Part shown: positions 19,405 to 29,356 of the stretch, piece by piece
How positions within the stretch are numbered: position 1 is the stretch's first letter
Layout of the letters: every line of letters begins with the position of its first letter
Source: Winogradskyella sp.
GTDB taxonomy: Bacteria > Bacteroidota > Bacteroidia > Flavobacteriales > Flavobacteriaceae
Direction: 5' to 3'
Assembly: GCA_013002225.1 (NCBI GenBank)
Contig: JABDKL010000013.1
Location: 1-64,000 of the forward strand
Length of the DNA stretch: 64,000 nt
Notes under the pieces: generated by a model
What the model saw: only the letters and a program-made list of their open reading frames with translations
Told to the model about the DNA's origin: nothing
Databases searched by the model: none
Translations under genes and position numbers: made by a program

Positions 19405-19406
19405 AT

Positions 19407-20687
19407 ATGTTAAGACAAAACCAGAGACGATTTAAATTTGATTGGTTTACGATAATATTATTCTTATTATTAGTTGGCTTTGGCTATGTAAATATCTTGT
19501 CTGCTTCTCATATTGGTGAAATAACCAGCTATTTTGACACTTCGCAACTCTATGGGAAACATCTTATTTTTATTGGATTAACCTTTCTATTAATAATTCT
19601 CATCCTCTCTTTTGAAGCTAAATTTTATGAACGCTTTGCTAGTATTATTTACTTAATTGCAATTTTAGCTTTAATAGGATTATTTGTTTTTGGTAAGGAT
19701 GTAAATGGCGCCAGGTCATGGTATGGCATTGGAAGTATGACCATACAACCTAGTGAATTTGCCAAATTTGCTACAGCCTTGGCCGTAGCCAAATATATTA
19801 GTGACTTACAAACTAATATGCAAACCTTAAAAGATCAGATTCGTGTTGCTGCAATTATTTTTATTCCGGCAATACTCATATTATTACAAAATGACGCAGG
19901 TAGTACCATTGTTTATCTCGCCTTTTTCTTTGTGTTTTACAGAGAAGGATTACAACAAATCTATTTAGTTAGTGCATTATCATTAATTGCATTGGCGGTA
20001 CTCACATTAAAATTTGGGATTTTAATTTCCGTAGTTGCAACTACAACAGCACTTATAACACGCTATTTTTTAAGGAAGAAAAAGCGTGCCTCTATATTTC
20101 AATATCTATTGGTTTTAATAGTTAGTATATTATTTTCATATGGTGTAAAGCTGTTTTATGACCATGGCCTTAAAACACATCAACAAAACAGAATAAGTTT
20201 ATGGTTAAGACTAGAAAAAGATCCGGTTAAACTAGAGCTTATGAAGAAAAGAGAAGCCTACAATTTAATTCAATCGGAACAGGCTATTAGTTCTGGTGGC
20301 TGGACTGGCAAAGGGTTTTTAGAAGGCACGAGAACTACAGGGAAATTTGTACCAGAGCAACATACCGATTATATATTTAGTACGGTGGGAGAAGAATGGG
20401 GATTTTTGGGTAGTTCTATTGTAGTCATTCTTTTTATCACTCTTATAATTAGAATACTGTATTTATCCGAATCTCAGAAATCGCAATTCAGTCGCGTATA
20501 TGGTTATGGTGTAGCCTCTATATTTTTTATACATTTTACAATCAATACAGGTATGGTAATGGGATTGATCCCAACTGTTGGCATCCCACTACCCTTTTTT
20601 AGTTATGGCGGTTCAGGACTCTGGGGTTTCACTATACTGTTGTTTATCTTTATAAAATTAGATAGTAATAAGATTAATGAATGGTAA
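19407..20687 (+). CDS. rodA: Peptidoglycan polymerase RodA (SEDS family)
   Basis: RodA is the SEDS glycosyltransferase that polymerises lipid II during elongation, paired with PBP2. The 426-residue product has about ten membrane helices, the signature GARSWYGIGSMTIQPSEFAK near residues 96-117, and the conserved loop EQHTDYIFSTVGEEWGF near 311 with the catalytic-site Asp. The final segment GIPLPFFSYGGSG is also SEDS-typical. It ends the elongasome operon, convergent with valS. Confidence 0.97.
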   Translation: MLRQNQRRFKFDWFTIILFLLLVGFGYVNILSASHIGEITSYFDTSQLYGKHLIFIGLTFLLIILILSFEAKFYERFASIIYLIAILALIGLFVFGKDVNGARSWYGIGSMTIQPSEFAKFATALAVAKYISDLQTNMQTLKDQIRVAAIIFIPAILILLQNDAGSTIVYLAFFFVFYREGLQQIYLVSALSLIALAVLTLKFGILISVVATTTALITRYFLRKKKRASIFQYLLVLIVSILFSYGVKLFYDHGLKTHQQNRISLWLRLEKDPVKLELMKKREAYNLIQSEQAISSGGWTGKGFLEGTRTTGKFVPEQHTDYIFSTVGEEWGFLGSSIVVILFITLIIRILYLSESQKSQFSRVYGYGVASIFFIHFTINTGMVMGLIPTVGIPLPFFSYGGSGLWGFTILLFIFIKLDSNKINEW

Positions 20688-20722
20688 GCTTTTGAAAATT
20701 GACTATCAAATAATTATCAGCT

Positions 20723-23356
20723 TTACTCTAAACTTGCCAAACTCCCTTTAATTGTTTCAATCTTAGCTAATGCATCTGCTTCTTTCTTTTTTTCTGAAGC
20801 TACGACTTGCTCAGGTGCATTGTTTACAAAGCGCTCATTTGACAGTTTCTTTTGAACCGATTTTAGGAATCCTTCTGTATATTTCAGTTCTTCTGATAAT
20901 TTTTTGATCTCGCTTTCTACGTCAATAGCGCCTTCTATTGGTATAAAATACTCATTAGATTTTACTCTAAAGGTTAAGGCTCCATCTACTGGTTCGTTAA
21001 CATAAGTAAGGGTATCTAAATTACCGAGCTTCGCGATAACTTCATCGAATTTATCGGAAGTATTTTCATTGTTAATAATCGAAAAATTAAGTGCATCTCT
21101 AAATGCTATATTCTTCTGCTTTCTGATATTTCTAATTCCAGACACTACCTCTGTGGCAAATTCAAATTCTGAAATCAAATCTTCATCTACAGGCTTAGCA
21201 TCTGGCCATTTAGCAATTATTAAAGCTTCTCGAGGTGAGCGTTCCTTTAGATAGTGCCAAATTTCTTCGGTTATAAAAGGCATAAAAGGATTTAATATCT
21301 TGAGAAGATCTTCAAAAATTTGACTTACATGATTTAGCGTTTCTGCATCTATTGGCTGCTGGTAGGCAGGCTTAACAATCTCTAATAACCATGAAGCAAA
21401 ATCGTCCCAGATCAACTTATAGGTGGCCATTAACGCATCACTTAATCTATATTTACTAAAATGATCTTCTATTTCTAAGACTGTTTTCTGAAATTTAGCC
21501 TCAAACCATTTTAGGGCAACTTTACTTGAGTCAGGTTGGTTTAATGTTTCGTCTACTTCCCAGCCTTGAGTTAACCTAAATGCGTTCCAAATTTTATTCG
21601 CAAACTGTTTGCCTTGCTGGCAAAGATCTTCATCGAACATAAGATCATTTCCGGCTGCAGAGCTTAACAACAGACCTACTCTAACACCATCGGCACCATA
21701 ATCATCTATTAATTTTAAAGCATCAGGAGAATTACCAAGTGATTTAGACATTTTTCTTCGTTGCTTATCTCTTACCAAGCCAGTGAGGTAAACATTTTCG
21801 AATGGTCTTTGATCCTTATACTCGTAACCTGCAATAATCATGCGTGCAACCCAGAAAAATAAAATATCGGGCCCAGTCACCAGATCATTGGTTGGGTAGT
21901 AATACTTAATCTCTTCATTTTCTGGATTGCGAATACCGTCAAAAACACTCATTGGCCATAACCAGGAAGAAAACCAAGTATCCAGTGCGTCAGTTTCTTG
22001 TTTTAAATCTTTAGTCGTTAATGCTTCATTATCTGACCTTTTCTTCGCTAAAATTAGTGCCTCTTCGAGTGATTCTGCAACTACAAAATCATCCTTACCT
22101 GGACCATAATAATAGGCAGGGATTTGTTGTCCCCATAGCAACTGACGAGATATATTCCAATCTCTGATATTCTCCATCCAGTGTCTATAGGTATTTTCAA
22201 ACTTTTTTGGGAACAGTTTTACATCACCGGTTTTTAAAACCGCATCGATTGCTGGCTTGGCCAAATCTTCCATTTTTAAAAACCACTGGTCACTCAATCG
22301 CGGTTCTATTACTGCCTTAGTACGTTCGGATGTTCCTACTTTATTTATATGATTTTCAGTTTTAACTAAAATTCCTGAATTTTCAAGCTCTTTAGCAATT
22401 GCCTTCCTTGCTGCAAACCTATCCTGCCCTTCATAATGCAATCCATAGGCATTTAAAGTGGCATCATCATTAAAAATATCTACAACTTTAAGATTGTGCT
22501 TGTCTCCTAAGACTTTATCATTTTCATCGTGAGCAGGCGTTACTTTTAAGCATCCTGTACCAAACTCTACATCTACGTAGTCATCCTCTATAATAGGTAT
22601 TACTCTACCACAAATTGGTACAATGGCATTTTTTCCTTTTAAATGCGAAAAACGTTCGTCGTTTGGATTTATACATATAGCTGTATCACCAAAAATAGTT
22701 TCAGGTCTTGTTGTCGCTATTGTTAATTTATCCAGAGTCCCTTCAATATTATATTCTAAATAGTATAATAATCCTTGTTTTTCAACGTGAATAACTTCCT
22801 CATCTGATAAGGTGGTTTTGGCTTCCGGATCCCAGTTTACCATTCGGTAACCTCTGTATATTAAGCCTTTGTTATACAAATCAACAAATACTTTAATTAC
22901 AGCTTCAGACATATCATCGTCCATTGTAAATTTTGTACGATCCCAGTCGCAAGAGCATCCTAATTTTTTAAGTTGCTCTAAGATGACACCACCATACTCT
23001 TCAGTCCAGTCCCAAGCATGTTTTAAGAATTCTTCTCTAGATAGCTCATTTTTGTCTATGCCTTGTGCCTTTAACTTCGCAACCACTTTAGCCTCCGTCG
23101 CAATTGAAGCATGATCAGTTCCTGGAACCCAGCATGCATTTTTACCTAGTAACCGTGCACGACGAATTAAAACATCCTGAATGGTATTGTTAAGCATATG
23201 TCCCATATGTAACACGCCTGTAACATTAGGCGGCGGAATAACAATTGTATAAGGTTCTCTATCGTCTGGCGTAGAGTTAAAATAATTATGCTCCATCCAG
23301 TAGTTATACCACTTGTTTTCTACTGTTTGCGCGTTATATTTTGATGGAATATCCAT
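20723..23356 (-). CDS. valS: Valyl-tRNA synthetase
   Basis: ValS charges tRNA-Val and edits mischarged threonine. It is a class I synthetase with HMGH in [15 protein letters not shown] (HIGH motif), the CP1 editing domain, KMSKS in [10 protein letters not shown], an anticodon-binding domain and a C-terminal coiled-coil arm ([15 protein letters not shown]). I chose the ATG at 23356 ([10 protein letters not shown]) rather than the longer TTG frame at 23389. The latter overlaps a -7 element and adds 11 residues absent from the usual N-terminus. Length is about 877 residues. Confidence 0.98.
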   Translation of the reverse strand: MDIPSKYNAQTVENKWYNYWMEHNYFNSTPDDREPYTIVIPPPNVTGVLHMGHMLNNTIQDVLIRRARLLGKNACWVPGTDHASIATEAKVVAKLKAQGIDKNELSREEFLKHAWDWTEEYGGVILEQLKKLGCSCDWDRTKFTMDDDMSEAVIKVFVDLYNKGLIYRGYRMVNWDPEAKTTLSDEEVIHVEKQGLLYYLEYNIEGTLDKLTIATTRPETIFGDTAICINPNDERFSHLKGKNAIVPICGRVIPIIEDDYVDVEFGTGCLKVTPAHDENDKVLGDKHNLKVVDIFNDDATLNAYGLHYEGQDRFAARKAIAKELENSGILVKTENHINKVGTSERTKAVIEPRLSDQWFLKMEDLAKPAIDAVLKTGDVKLFPKKFENTYRHWMENIRDWNISRQLLWGQQIPAYYYGPGKDDFVVAESLEEALILAKKRSDNEALTTKDLKQETDALDTWFSSWLWPMSVFDGIRNPENEEIKYYYPTNDLVTGPDILFFWVARMIIAGYEYKDQRPFENVYLTGLVRDKQRRKMSKSLGNSPDALKLIDDYGADGVRVGLLLSSAAGNDLMFDEDLCQQGKQFANKIWNAFRLTQGWEVDETLNQPDSSKVALKWFEAKFQKTVLEIEDHFSKYRLSDALMATYKLIWDDFASWLLEIVKPAYQQPIDAETLNHVSQIFEDLLKILNPFMPFITEEIWHYLKERSPREALIIAKWPDAKPVDEDLISEFEFATEVVSGIRNIRKQKNIAFRDALNFSIINNENTSDKFDEVIAKLGNLDTLTYVNEPVDGALTFRVKSNEYFIPIEGAIDVESEIKKLSEELKYTEGFLKSVQKKLSNERFVNNAPEQVVASEKKKEADALAKIETIKGSLASLE

Positions 23357-23386
23357 GGTTTGGTATCGTTTTTGCAATGTAACTAG

Positions 23387-23394
23387 CAAAAGTA
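23387..23394 (-). promoter_or_regulatory. -7 element upstream of valS
   Basis: On the reverse strand TACTTTTG matches TAnnTTTG and lies 30 bases before the preferred valS ATG. It overlaps the alternative TTG start, which argues against that start. Confidence 0.5.
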
Positions 23395-23483
23395 CTTATA
23401 TTTCTTTTTTTGAAAAATTATTAGGTAGATAATATGCTTTAAAAAGCTTTAAATAGTGTTAAATGGCATGCATTACATCTAAT

Positions 23484-23491
23484 TAATTTTG
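23484..23491 (+). promoter_or_regulatory. -7 element upstream of the DUF1573 gene
   Basis: TAATTTTG matches TAnnTTTG, 47 bases before the ATG-ATG pair preferred as the start. No -33 TTG is seen at the right spacing. Confidence 0.4.
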
Positions 23492-23538
23492 AGGAGAGTA
23501 AAAAAGTGAGTAGTTTTGATTATCAATTTAAAATTAAA

Positions 23539-23967
23539 ATGATGAAAAATTTAATAGCAATTTTATTTTTAGGACTAATTAGTTTTGGTGCTAATGCTCA
23601 AGAAAAAGTAGCAAAAATTGAATTTAAAACAGACGTTATTGATTATGGTACTATAGAAAAAGGTGCTGATGGCGTTAGAGTTTTTGAATTTACAAATACT
23701 GGTGACGCACCATTAATTATATCTAGTGCAAAATCAACTTGTGGCTGTACTGTTCCAGACTGGCCTAAAAATCCAATTATGCCTGGTGAAACGGGTGAAA
23801 TTAAAGTAAAGTATGATACTAAAAGAGTTAATCCTATAAGAAAAACAATTACTGTTATTTCTAACGCAGAAACACCAACTGTAGCTTTGAAAATAAAAGG
23901 TCTGGTTGTAGACCCTAGTAAATCCAGTGTTCTTGAGAAAAAAGAAAAAAGTATGATTGAGCAATAA
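23539..23967 (+). CDS. DUF1573 secreted protein
   Basis: The 142-residue product has a signal peptide (MMKNLIAILFLGLISFGANA) and a single DUF1573 immunoglobulin-like domain with the conserved STCGCTVPDWPKNPIMPGE segment. DUF1573 proteins are abundant in Bacteroidota and are probably periplasmic; their role is not established. A GTG at 23506 gives a longer frame, but the ATG-ATG pair at 23539/23542 gives a normal signal peptide and is preferred. The end is charged (EKKEKSMIEQ). A strong terminator follows. Confidence 0.9.
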   Translation: MMKNLIAILFLGLISFGANAQEKVAKIEFKTDVIDYGTIEKGADGVRVFEFTNTGDAPLIISSAKSTCGCTVPDWPKNPIMPGETGEIKVKYDTKRVNPIRKTITVISNAETPTVALKIKGLVVDPSKSSVLEKKEKSMIEQ

Positions 23968-23995
23968 GTGCTAATCTTATTTTGATAACAAACAG

Positions 23996-24025
23996 TGAGC
24001 TCTCAATTTGGGAGCTCATTTTTTT
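23996..24025 (+). terminator. Intrinsic terminator after the DUF1573 gene
   Basis: A 9-bp stem (TGAGCTCTC / GGGAGCTCA, one G-T pair) with a 5-base loop is followed by seven T. The 3' part lies within the last codons and stop of the convergent aspartic-protease gene. Confidence 0.88.
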
Positions 24026-25361
24026 GAAATACATCATCCAATTTAAATTTGAAATTTATAGGAATCCCATTTCTTTCAATTCTTAAACGAATCGATTTAC
24101 CCGTATTCCCGTAGAGGATTTCGTTAATTTTAGATAAGTCATAATTATATGCTGGATTCCCATTAATTCTAATAAGTATATCTCCTACTTTCAACCCTGC
24201 TTTAAATGCATTGGAAGATTCTCTAAGTTCTACTACCCTATACACGGGCTTTAATGACATTATATAATTTAATGAGAAATCAATTTTAATAGTGTTTAAG
24301 TTTTCATTAGGGTTATTATTAGACTTGATTAAGCTTACTTTTTCTCTTACAAACATTGCCCCGTTATGCTCTAGAGTAATCCCACTATTATTGTAAAGAA
24401 ATGGCTTATTAAATAAGTTGTTTTTTTTAATATAAAGCTGTTCGTTTTTGTAGTCAAAGAAATAGTTAAAACGTTTTAAAACATTACCACCTAAGCTACC
24501 ATCACGCTCTTTAAAAATCCTGGCTACATCTACAGAAGCTGTATCAGGAAAGGCAACATTAGCATCGTTTATTTCAAATTTATTTAGTGTTAACTTATTA
24601 ATTCTGGACCGTTTACCATAAACCGATCCGCTTAAACCTTTACCTAAATAATCGCGAAAAAATAAGGAGGTGTCGGGTACAAGACCTTTTGAGCTATCTT
24701 CAAACAACCACAGCGCATCACTACTTCCAGAATCTATTAATAACTTAACTGGTATTCGAGCTAGAGTGTCTTGCATTGTTACATAAGTATCTATATATGG
24801 TTTGGTTTTATTTATCTCTAAGGGTAACTTTTGCCACTTTTTATTCATTTTTTTATTAAATGCCTCATGATTATAGAGTTTAATATACTCTGAGCTATAG
24901 TTAATTTCTACAATAAAATCTTTAAAAATGTCGTATCCTATTATGCCGTGAACAACAATTCCTAGCCTTGGTGTAAAATTAAGGTCATCATCAAAAACTA
25001 CATATAAATCCAGATTGTTGCATTTAGCTTCGCCAAATTGAAAAACATTATTTTTAGATCTTAAAGCTTCAATCTTACCATTTGGGCCCAAACCATGAAG
25101 AAATATTTTTTCGGTCTCATTAATATCTACAGAATCTTGTTCTGATAAATTAAAGAGTATCGGTTTACTAACACCAGTATCTAATATAAAAGAAAGTGAA
25201 GTACCATTGATCTCAATAGGTATAATTATTAAATTGTTGATGAGTTCAAAATCAATACGCTTAGTTGCGTCCTTATTTAAAATAAAGTTTTCCTGAGCAT
25301 AATTAGAACAGCTCATGGATAAGAAAAGTAATACAAATATAACTTGTGATGCTCTTTTCAA
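24003..25361 (-). CDS. Retropepsin-like aspartic protease with PDZ domain
   Basis: The 452-residue product has a signal peptide with a possible lipobox (LSMSC). Two aspartic-protease half-domains follow: FILDTGVSKPIL near residue 59 (Asp-Thr-Gly) and LLIDSGSSDALW near 206 (Asp-Ser-Gly). A C-terminal PDZ domain (about 375-440, AFKAGLKVGDILIRINGNPA) comes last. The combination fits an envelope protease of the Bacteroidota family that pairs gag-pol-like aspartyl folds with PDZ. The start codon is TTG. Its 3' end overlaps a terminator of the convergent gene. Substrate is unknown. Confidence 0.88.
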   Translation of the reverse strand: MKRASQVIFVLLFLSMSCSNYAQENFILNKDATKRIDFELINNLIIIPIEINGTSLSFILDTGVSKPILFNLSEQDSVDINETEKIFLHGLGPNGKIEALRSKNNVFQFGEAKCNNLDLYVVFDDDLNFTPRLGIVVHGIIGYDIFKDFIVEINYSSEYIKLYNHEAFNKKMNKKWQKLPLEINKTKPYIDTYVTMQDTLARIPVKLLIDSGSSDALWLFEDSSKGLVPDTSLFFRDYLGKGLSGSVYGKRSRINKLTLNKFEINDANVAFPDTASVDVARIFKERDGSLGGNVLKRFNYFFDYKNEQLYIKKNNLFNKPFLYNNSGITLEHNGAMFVREKVSLIKSNNNPNENLNTIKIDFSLNYIMSLKPVYRVVELRESSNAFKAGLKVGDILIRINGNPAYNYDLSKINEILYGNTGKSIRLRIERNGIPINFKFKLDDVFQKNELPN

Positions 25362-25476
25362 CGTAAAGGTAGTTTTACTGAAATTACAAATCTTTACCGT
25401 AAGTACTATTTTAAGCCTTATTTTTTTTAATAAACTTTAAGAATTTTCAGAACTTAGCACCTTAAATTAAAACGCT

Positions 25477-26667
25477 ATGCCTAAAATATCGAAAAAAGGA
25501 ATAAACATGCCTGAGTCACCTATTAGAAAACTGGTGCCTTATGCAGAAGAAGCTCACAAAAAAGGTAAAACTGTTTATTATTTAAACATTGGACAACCCG
25601 ATATAAAAACACCTGCAGTTGCTTTAGATGCAGTTAAAATTCACTCCTTAGATATTTTAGCGTACTCCCGTTCTGAGGGATCTGAAAATTACCGAATCAA
25701 AATTGCAGACTATTACAAACGCAATTCCATTGAGGTTACCCATAATGACATCATTGTAACCACAGGTGGTAGTGAAGCTTTATTGTTTGCTTTTGGCAGT
25801 ATTATGGATGAAGATGATGAGATCATTATTCCGGAACCATTCTATGCCAATTATAATGGGTTTTCTACGGCATCAGGTGTTAATGTGGTACCAGTAATTT
25901 CTAAAATAGAAGATAATTTTGCCTTACCTCCTATAGAAGAATTTGAAAAATTAATTACCTCAAAAACTAAAGCTATTTTAATTTGTAATCCTGGAAACCC
26001 TACGGGTTATTTATATTCTAGAGAGGAAATACAGAAACTTGCTACGATAGTAAAGAAGCACGATTTATTCTTAATTGCAGACGAAGTATACCGAGAGTTT
26101 GTCTACGACGGCATTTCTCATTATTCAATACTACAAGAACCTGGCTTAGAAGAGCACGCCATTGTTATAGACTCGGTTTCTAAAAGATACAGTATGTGTG
26201 GAGCTAGAATAGGCTATCTGGTATCAAAGAACAAGGACGTAATTAAAACGGCCCTAAAATTCGCTCAAGCCCGACTAAGTCCGCCTACATTGGCACAAAT
26301 CGCAAGCGAAGCTGCATTACAAACGCCACAAAGTTATTTTGACGATGTAAAAGAAGAATATGTAAAGCGAAGAGATATTTTAATCGAAGGTCTAGCAAAA
26401 ATTGAAGGTGTTAAAGTTGCAAAACCTAATGGGGCATTTTATTGCATTGCTGAGTTACCAGTTAAAAATTCTGACGATTTTGCAAAGTGGCTTTTAGAGT
26501 CTTTTGATTATAATAATAACACGATTATGGTTGCTCCAGCTGCAGGTTTCTACTCTACTCCTGGCGTAGGTCTAAATCAAATAAGAATTGCATATGTGTT
26601 AAATGAAGATAGCCTTAAGCTGGCAATTAAAGTTTTAGAAGAAGCCTTAAAAGTATATAAGGACTAA
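25477..26667 (+). CDS. Class I/II PLP-dependent aminotransferase
   Basis: This 396-residue cytoplasmic enzyme has the fold I aminotransferase signatures: NIGQPDIKTP, TTGGSEALLFAF, ICNPGNPTGYLYS, ADEVYREFVYDG, and the PLP-binding Lys in SVSKRYSMCGARIG near residue 233. The substrate-binding Arg near the C-terminus (NQIRIAYV) is present. Aspartate or aromatic amino-acid transamination is likely; the sequence does not fix the substrate. murB begins within its stop (TAATG), so the two are coupled. Confidence 0.93.
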   Translation: MPKISKKGINMPESPIRKLVPYAEEAHKKGKTVYYLNIGQPDIKTPAVALDAVKIHSLDILAYSRSEGSENYRIKIADYYKRNSIEVTHNDIIVTTGGSEALLFAFGSIMDEDDEIIIPEPFYANYNGFSTASGVNVVPVISKIEDNFALPPIEEFEKLITSKTKAILICNPGNPTGYLYSREEIQKLATIVKKHDLFLIADEVYREFVYDGISHYSILQEPGLEEHAIVIDSVSKRYSMCGARIGYLVSKNKDVIKTALKFAQARLSPPTLAQIASEAALQTPQSYFDDVKEEYVKRRDILIEGLAKIEGVKVAKPNGAFYCIAELPVKNSDDFAKWLLESFDYNNNTIMVAPAAGFYSTPGVGLNQIRIAYVLNEDSLKLAIKVLEEALKVYKD

Positions 26668-27680
26668 TGAAAATTAAACATGATGTTTCTTTAAAACCCT
26701 ATAATACGTTTGGCATAGATGTAATAGCAAGTTCATTCTGTAATATTGAACATGTTGAAGATCTAAGGCATGTATTAAAAACGAAAACTACAAAACCTTT
26801 TTTTATTTTAGGAGGAGGCAGTAATATGCTATTGACCAAAAACATAGACGCTCTGGTTCTGCATATTAATATTAAAGGGATTAAGGTCATCGAGGAAACT
26901 GAAAATCATGTTATAATAAAAGCAAATGCAGGAGAAAATTGGCACAATTTAGTACTTTGGTGTTTAGATCATAATTTTGGCGGCATAGAAAATCTTTCTT
27001 TAATTCCCGGAAATACCGGTACAGCACCTATTCAGAATATTGGTGCTTACGGCGTTGAGTTAAAAGATGTTTTTGTTAGCTGTGAGGCCGTTAATGTATC
27101 GACTCAGTCCACTAAGATATTTCTAAAGAATGAGTGCAAATTTGATTATAGAGAATCAGTCTTTAAACAAGAACTAAGAGGAAAATACATTATAACAAGT
27201 GTAAATTTTAAACTTACAAAACACAACCATGATTTGCATCTCAATTATGGTGCTATTAAAAATCAATTAGAAGCTATGGCTATTAAGCACCCAAATATTA
27301 AGGATGTCTCAGATGCCGTCATAGCTATTAGAGAAAGTAAATTGCCTGACCCTAAAGACATTGGTAATAGTGGCAGCTTTTTTAAGAATCCAGTTATAAC
27401 CAAAGCCCAATTTAAAGCTTTACAAAGCAATTTTCCAAATATACCTTCTTACGAAATTTCGAATAACGAATTAAAAATACCAGCTGGCTGGCTTATTGAA
27501 AAAGCTGGATTTAAAGGAAAACGATTTGGAAATTTTGGGGTACATAGTAAGCAAGCTTTAGTTCTAGTTAACTATGGTGGCGCGAATGGTCGTGATATAT
27601 TTGAACTAGCAAAACTTATTCAAAAAACGATTCATCGACTATTTGATATTAGTATAGAGACAGAAGTAAATGTCATATAA
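26667..27680 (+). CDS. murB: UDP-N-acetylenolpyruvoylglucosamine reductase
   Basis: MurB reduces UDP-GlcNAc-enolpyruvate to UDP-MurNAc with NADPH and FAD in peptidoglycan precursor synthesis. The 337-residue product has the FAD-binding GGGSNMLL near residue 49, SLIPGNTGTAPIQNIGAYGVE, the active-site Ser in GNSGSFFKNP near 230, and the C-terminal catalytic Glu in SIETEVNVI. It is of the longer type I MurB class found in E. coli. Its ATG overlaps the stop of the aminotransferase gene by one base. A terminator follows 5 bases after the stop. Confidence 0.97.
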   Translation: MKIKHDVSLKPYNTFGIDVIASSFCNIEHVEDLRHVLKTKTTKPFFILGGGSNMLLTKNIDALVLHINIKGIKVIEETENHVIIKANAGENWHNLVLWCLDHNFGGIENLSLIPGNTGTAPIQNIGAYGVELKDVFVSCEAVNVSTQSTKIFLKNECKFDYRESVFKQELRGKYIITSVNFKLTKHNHDLHLNYGAIKNQLEAMAIKHPNIKDVSDAVIAIRESKLPDPKDIGNSGSFFKNPVITKAQFKALQSNFPNIPSYEISNNELKIPAGWLIEKAGFKGKRFGNFGVHSKQALVLVNYGGANGRDIFELAKLIQKTIHRLFDISIETEVNVI

Positions 27681-27684
27681 AAAT

Positions 27685-27712
27685 AAAAGCCATAATAGTA
27701 ATTATGGCTTTT
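27685..27712 (+). terminator. Intrinsic terminator after murB
   Basis: A perfect 12-bp stem (AAAAGCCATAAT / ATTATGGCTTTT) with loop AGTA. Only four T close the stem and no longer T-run follows, so efficiency may be moderate. Confidence 0.75.
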
Positions 27713-27718
27713 AGATCT

Positions 27719-27801
27719 AGAATAATTTTTTGATAATGCTATTAATCAACTCCCAATAGAAGAAAAATTATTCTTATATATGTTAAGCACCTCATTTGGT
27801 G
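27719..27801. repeat. Inverted repeats in the leader of the ECF sigma gene
   Basis: AGAATAATTTTT (27719-27730) and its exact reverse complement (27763-27774) flank a 32-base loop. A second small hairpin CACC-TCATTT-GGTG (27788-27801) follows. Both lie in the roughly 190-base gap between murB and the ECF sigma gene, so they may be part of its untranslated leader or operator. Function is unknown. Confidence 0.4.
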
Positions 27802-27873
27802 TATTTACTATATTTACGATTCCAAATTAGGTTTTGGACGTTTTATCAACCAAAAAATTAATAATTTAACATT

Positions 27874-28407
27874 TTGAGTATTACACCTACAGAACAAAAA
27901 ATAATTGATTTACTTCAAAAAGGTGACAAGCGCGCTTTAAATTTATTATACGAATATTATTCTGATAGCCTGTATGGTGTAATTTTAAAAATTACCATTA
28001 ACGAAGAAGTTGCGCAAGATGCGCTTCAAGAGACATTTGTAAAGGTTTGGAAAAATGCTCATAAATATGATGCCACTAAGGCAAAGCTATTTACCTGGCT
28101 TTTTAGAATTGCCCGCAATACGGCAATAGATAAATTAAGAAGTTTTAATAATAGATACAAGAAAGAAGTCCAAATCGATAAATCAAACGTATATATCTTA
28201 CCAACAAGCAATTTAAATCAAGATGTTCTAGATATTAAAGAGCATGTTGGGCGACTAGAAGAAAAGTACCAAATTGTGTTAGATGCATTATTTTTTCAAG
28301 GCATGACTCAACAAGAAGCTAGTGATGAATTAGATATTCCGCTAGGTACGATTAAATCTAGATTAAAAATAGGATTAAGAGAACTTAAAAAAGTTTATAA
28401 TCCGTAA
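27874..28407 (+). CDS. ECF sigma-70 family RNA polymerase sigma factor
   Basis: This 177-residue sigma factor has region 2 (ALNLLYEYYSDSLYGVILKI, and QDALQETFVKVWKNAHKYD that binds the -10 element) and region 4 with a helix-turn-helix (MTQQEASDELDIPLGTIKSR). The start is TTG; no ATG occurs in region 2. It is followed after 11 bases by an anti-sigma gene, the usual arrangement for a sigma factor held inactive until a membrane signal arrives. The signal and target genes are not identifiable from the sequence. Confidence 0.94.
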   Translation: MSITPTEQKIIDLLQKGDKRALNLLYEYYSDSLYGVILKITINEEVAQDALQETFVKVWKNAHKYDATKAKLFTWLFRIARNTAIDKLRSFNNRYKKEVQIDKSNVYILPTSNLNQDVLDIKEHVGRLEEKYQIVLDALFFQGMTQQEASDELDIPLGTIKSRLKIGLRELKKVYNP

Positions 28408-28418
28408 AAGCTATTAAA

Positions 28419-29207
28419 ATGGAAAAAAAACTACATAACTTTTTAAATTCTAACCTACTTAATAAGTACTTGGTAGGTGACACCGACGCTGTAGAAACAG
28501 CCGAAGTAGAATTTTTTATCGCCAAATATCCAGAAGTGGCAGATGCTTATGAAAAACTTCAGGATAACTTAGAAATTATTGCAAAAACAAGTGCAATCGA
28601 CGCCCCTAAAGAGGTTTTAACGAATATTTTGAATTCAATTGAAGACAATGACACTAAAGTAATTCAACTTGTTCAAAACAGAAAAACGCCTTGGTATAGT
28701 ATAGCTGCTAGTGCAACTGCCATTTTGTTTGCTGTAACATCATTTATGTTATATCAAAAAAATGAAATGCTAAATGAAGAAAACAATGTTGTTGTAGATG
28801 AAATATTTGACCTTAGAAGTGATATTGAAAAAAATAATTCTAAACTTGATGAATTATCTAATGAACTTTTAAAATTAAATAACCCAGATTCTAAAAAGTA
28901 TGTAATTAATGGTAACGCAAGAGCTAAAAATCTTAAAACTGTTGCTTACATTAATCCGGTAGAAAAAACATCTATGATTGATGTGATTACATTACCAAAA
29001 TTACCAAAAGAGCAGCAATACCAAATCTGGGCTGAATTTGAAGACCGAATGGTTAACTTAGGTATTTTGGATGAGTCTAATAGAAAATTAAAACAGATTC
29101 CTTATATGGAAGATGCGTTAGCACTTAGTATTAAAATAGGTAAAAAAGGTGATAAAACTAACGAAAACACTACGGAAGTTGCCGAAGTATCTTTAAAAGA
29201 TAATTAG
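28419..29207 (+). CDS. RskA-like anti-sigma factor
   Basis: The 262-residue product has an N-terminal cytoplasmic anti-sigma region (about 1-85, with NKYLVGDTDAVETAEVEFFI), one membrane helix near residues 92-107 (WYSIAASATAILFAVTSFML), a short coiled coil, and a periplasmic anti-sigma-K C-terminal domain (about 150-262, with PKLPKEQQYQIWAEFEDRMV). It should bind the ECF sigma factor encoded just upstream and release it on an envelope signal. A canonical zinc HxxxCxxC motif is absent, as in many of this class. A strong terminator ends the operon. Confidence 0.9.
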   Translation: MEKKLHNFLNSNLLNKYLVGDTDAVETAEVEFFIAKYPEVADAYEKLQDNLEIIAKTSAIDAPKEVLTNILNSIEDNDTKVIQLVQNRKTPWYSIAASATAILFAVTSFMLYQKNEMLNEENNVVVDEIFDLRSDIEKNNSKLDELSNELLKLNNPDSKKYVINGNARAKNLKTVAYINPVEKTSMIDVITLPKLPKEQQYQIWAEFEDRMVNLGILDESNRKLKQIPYMEDALALSIKIGKKGDKTNENTTEVAEVSLKDN

Positions 29208-29223
29208 ACTATTCTGAGATAAA

Positions 29224-29259
29224 AAAAGAAGAGGTGCCCAAGGGCACCTCTTCTTTTTT
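29224..29259 (+). terminator. Intrinsic terminator after the anti-sigma gene
   Basis: A nearly perfect stem of about 16 bp (AAAAGAAGAGGTGCCC / GGGCACCTCTTCTTTT) with a short loop, followed by T residues. The A-tract before the stem means it can also act on the opposite strand. Confidence 0.92.
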
Positions 29260-29330
29260 GTAAGGTATTATCAATACAACGGATTATAAAGGCTTGTAAA
29301 TTATTCTTCATTAAAATAAAGTAAAAGTCA

Positions 29331-29338
29331 TATCTTTG
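29331..29338 (+). promoter_or_regulatory. -7 element upstream of the small Cys-rich protein gene
   Basis: TATCTTTG matches TAnnTTTG and lies 18 bases before the ATG at 29357. It follows the terminator of the previous operon and should start the transcript with the glycosyltransferase gene. Confidence 0.5.
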
Positions 29339-29356
29339 CATATAATTTAAATATAA

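Noticed and set aside
23357..23389. Longer TTG start for valS
   Set aside because: It overlaps the -7 element and adds residues not seen in the usual N-terminus.
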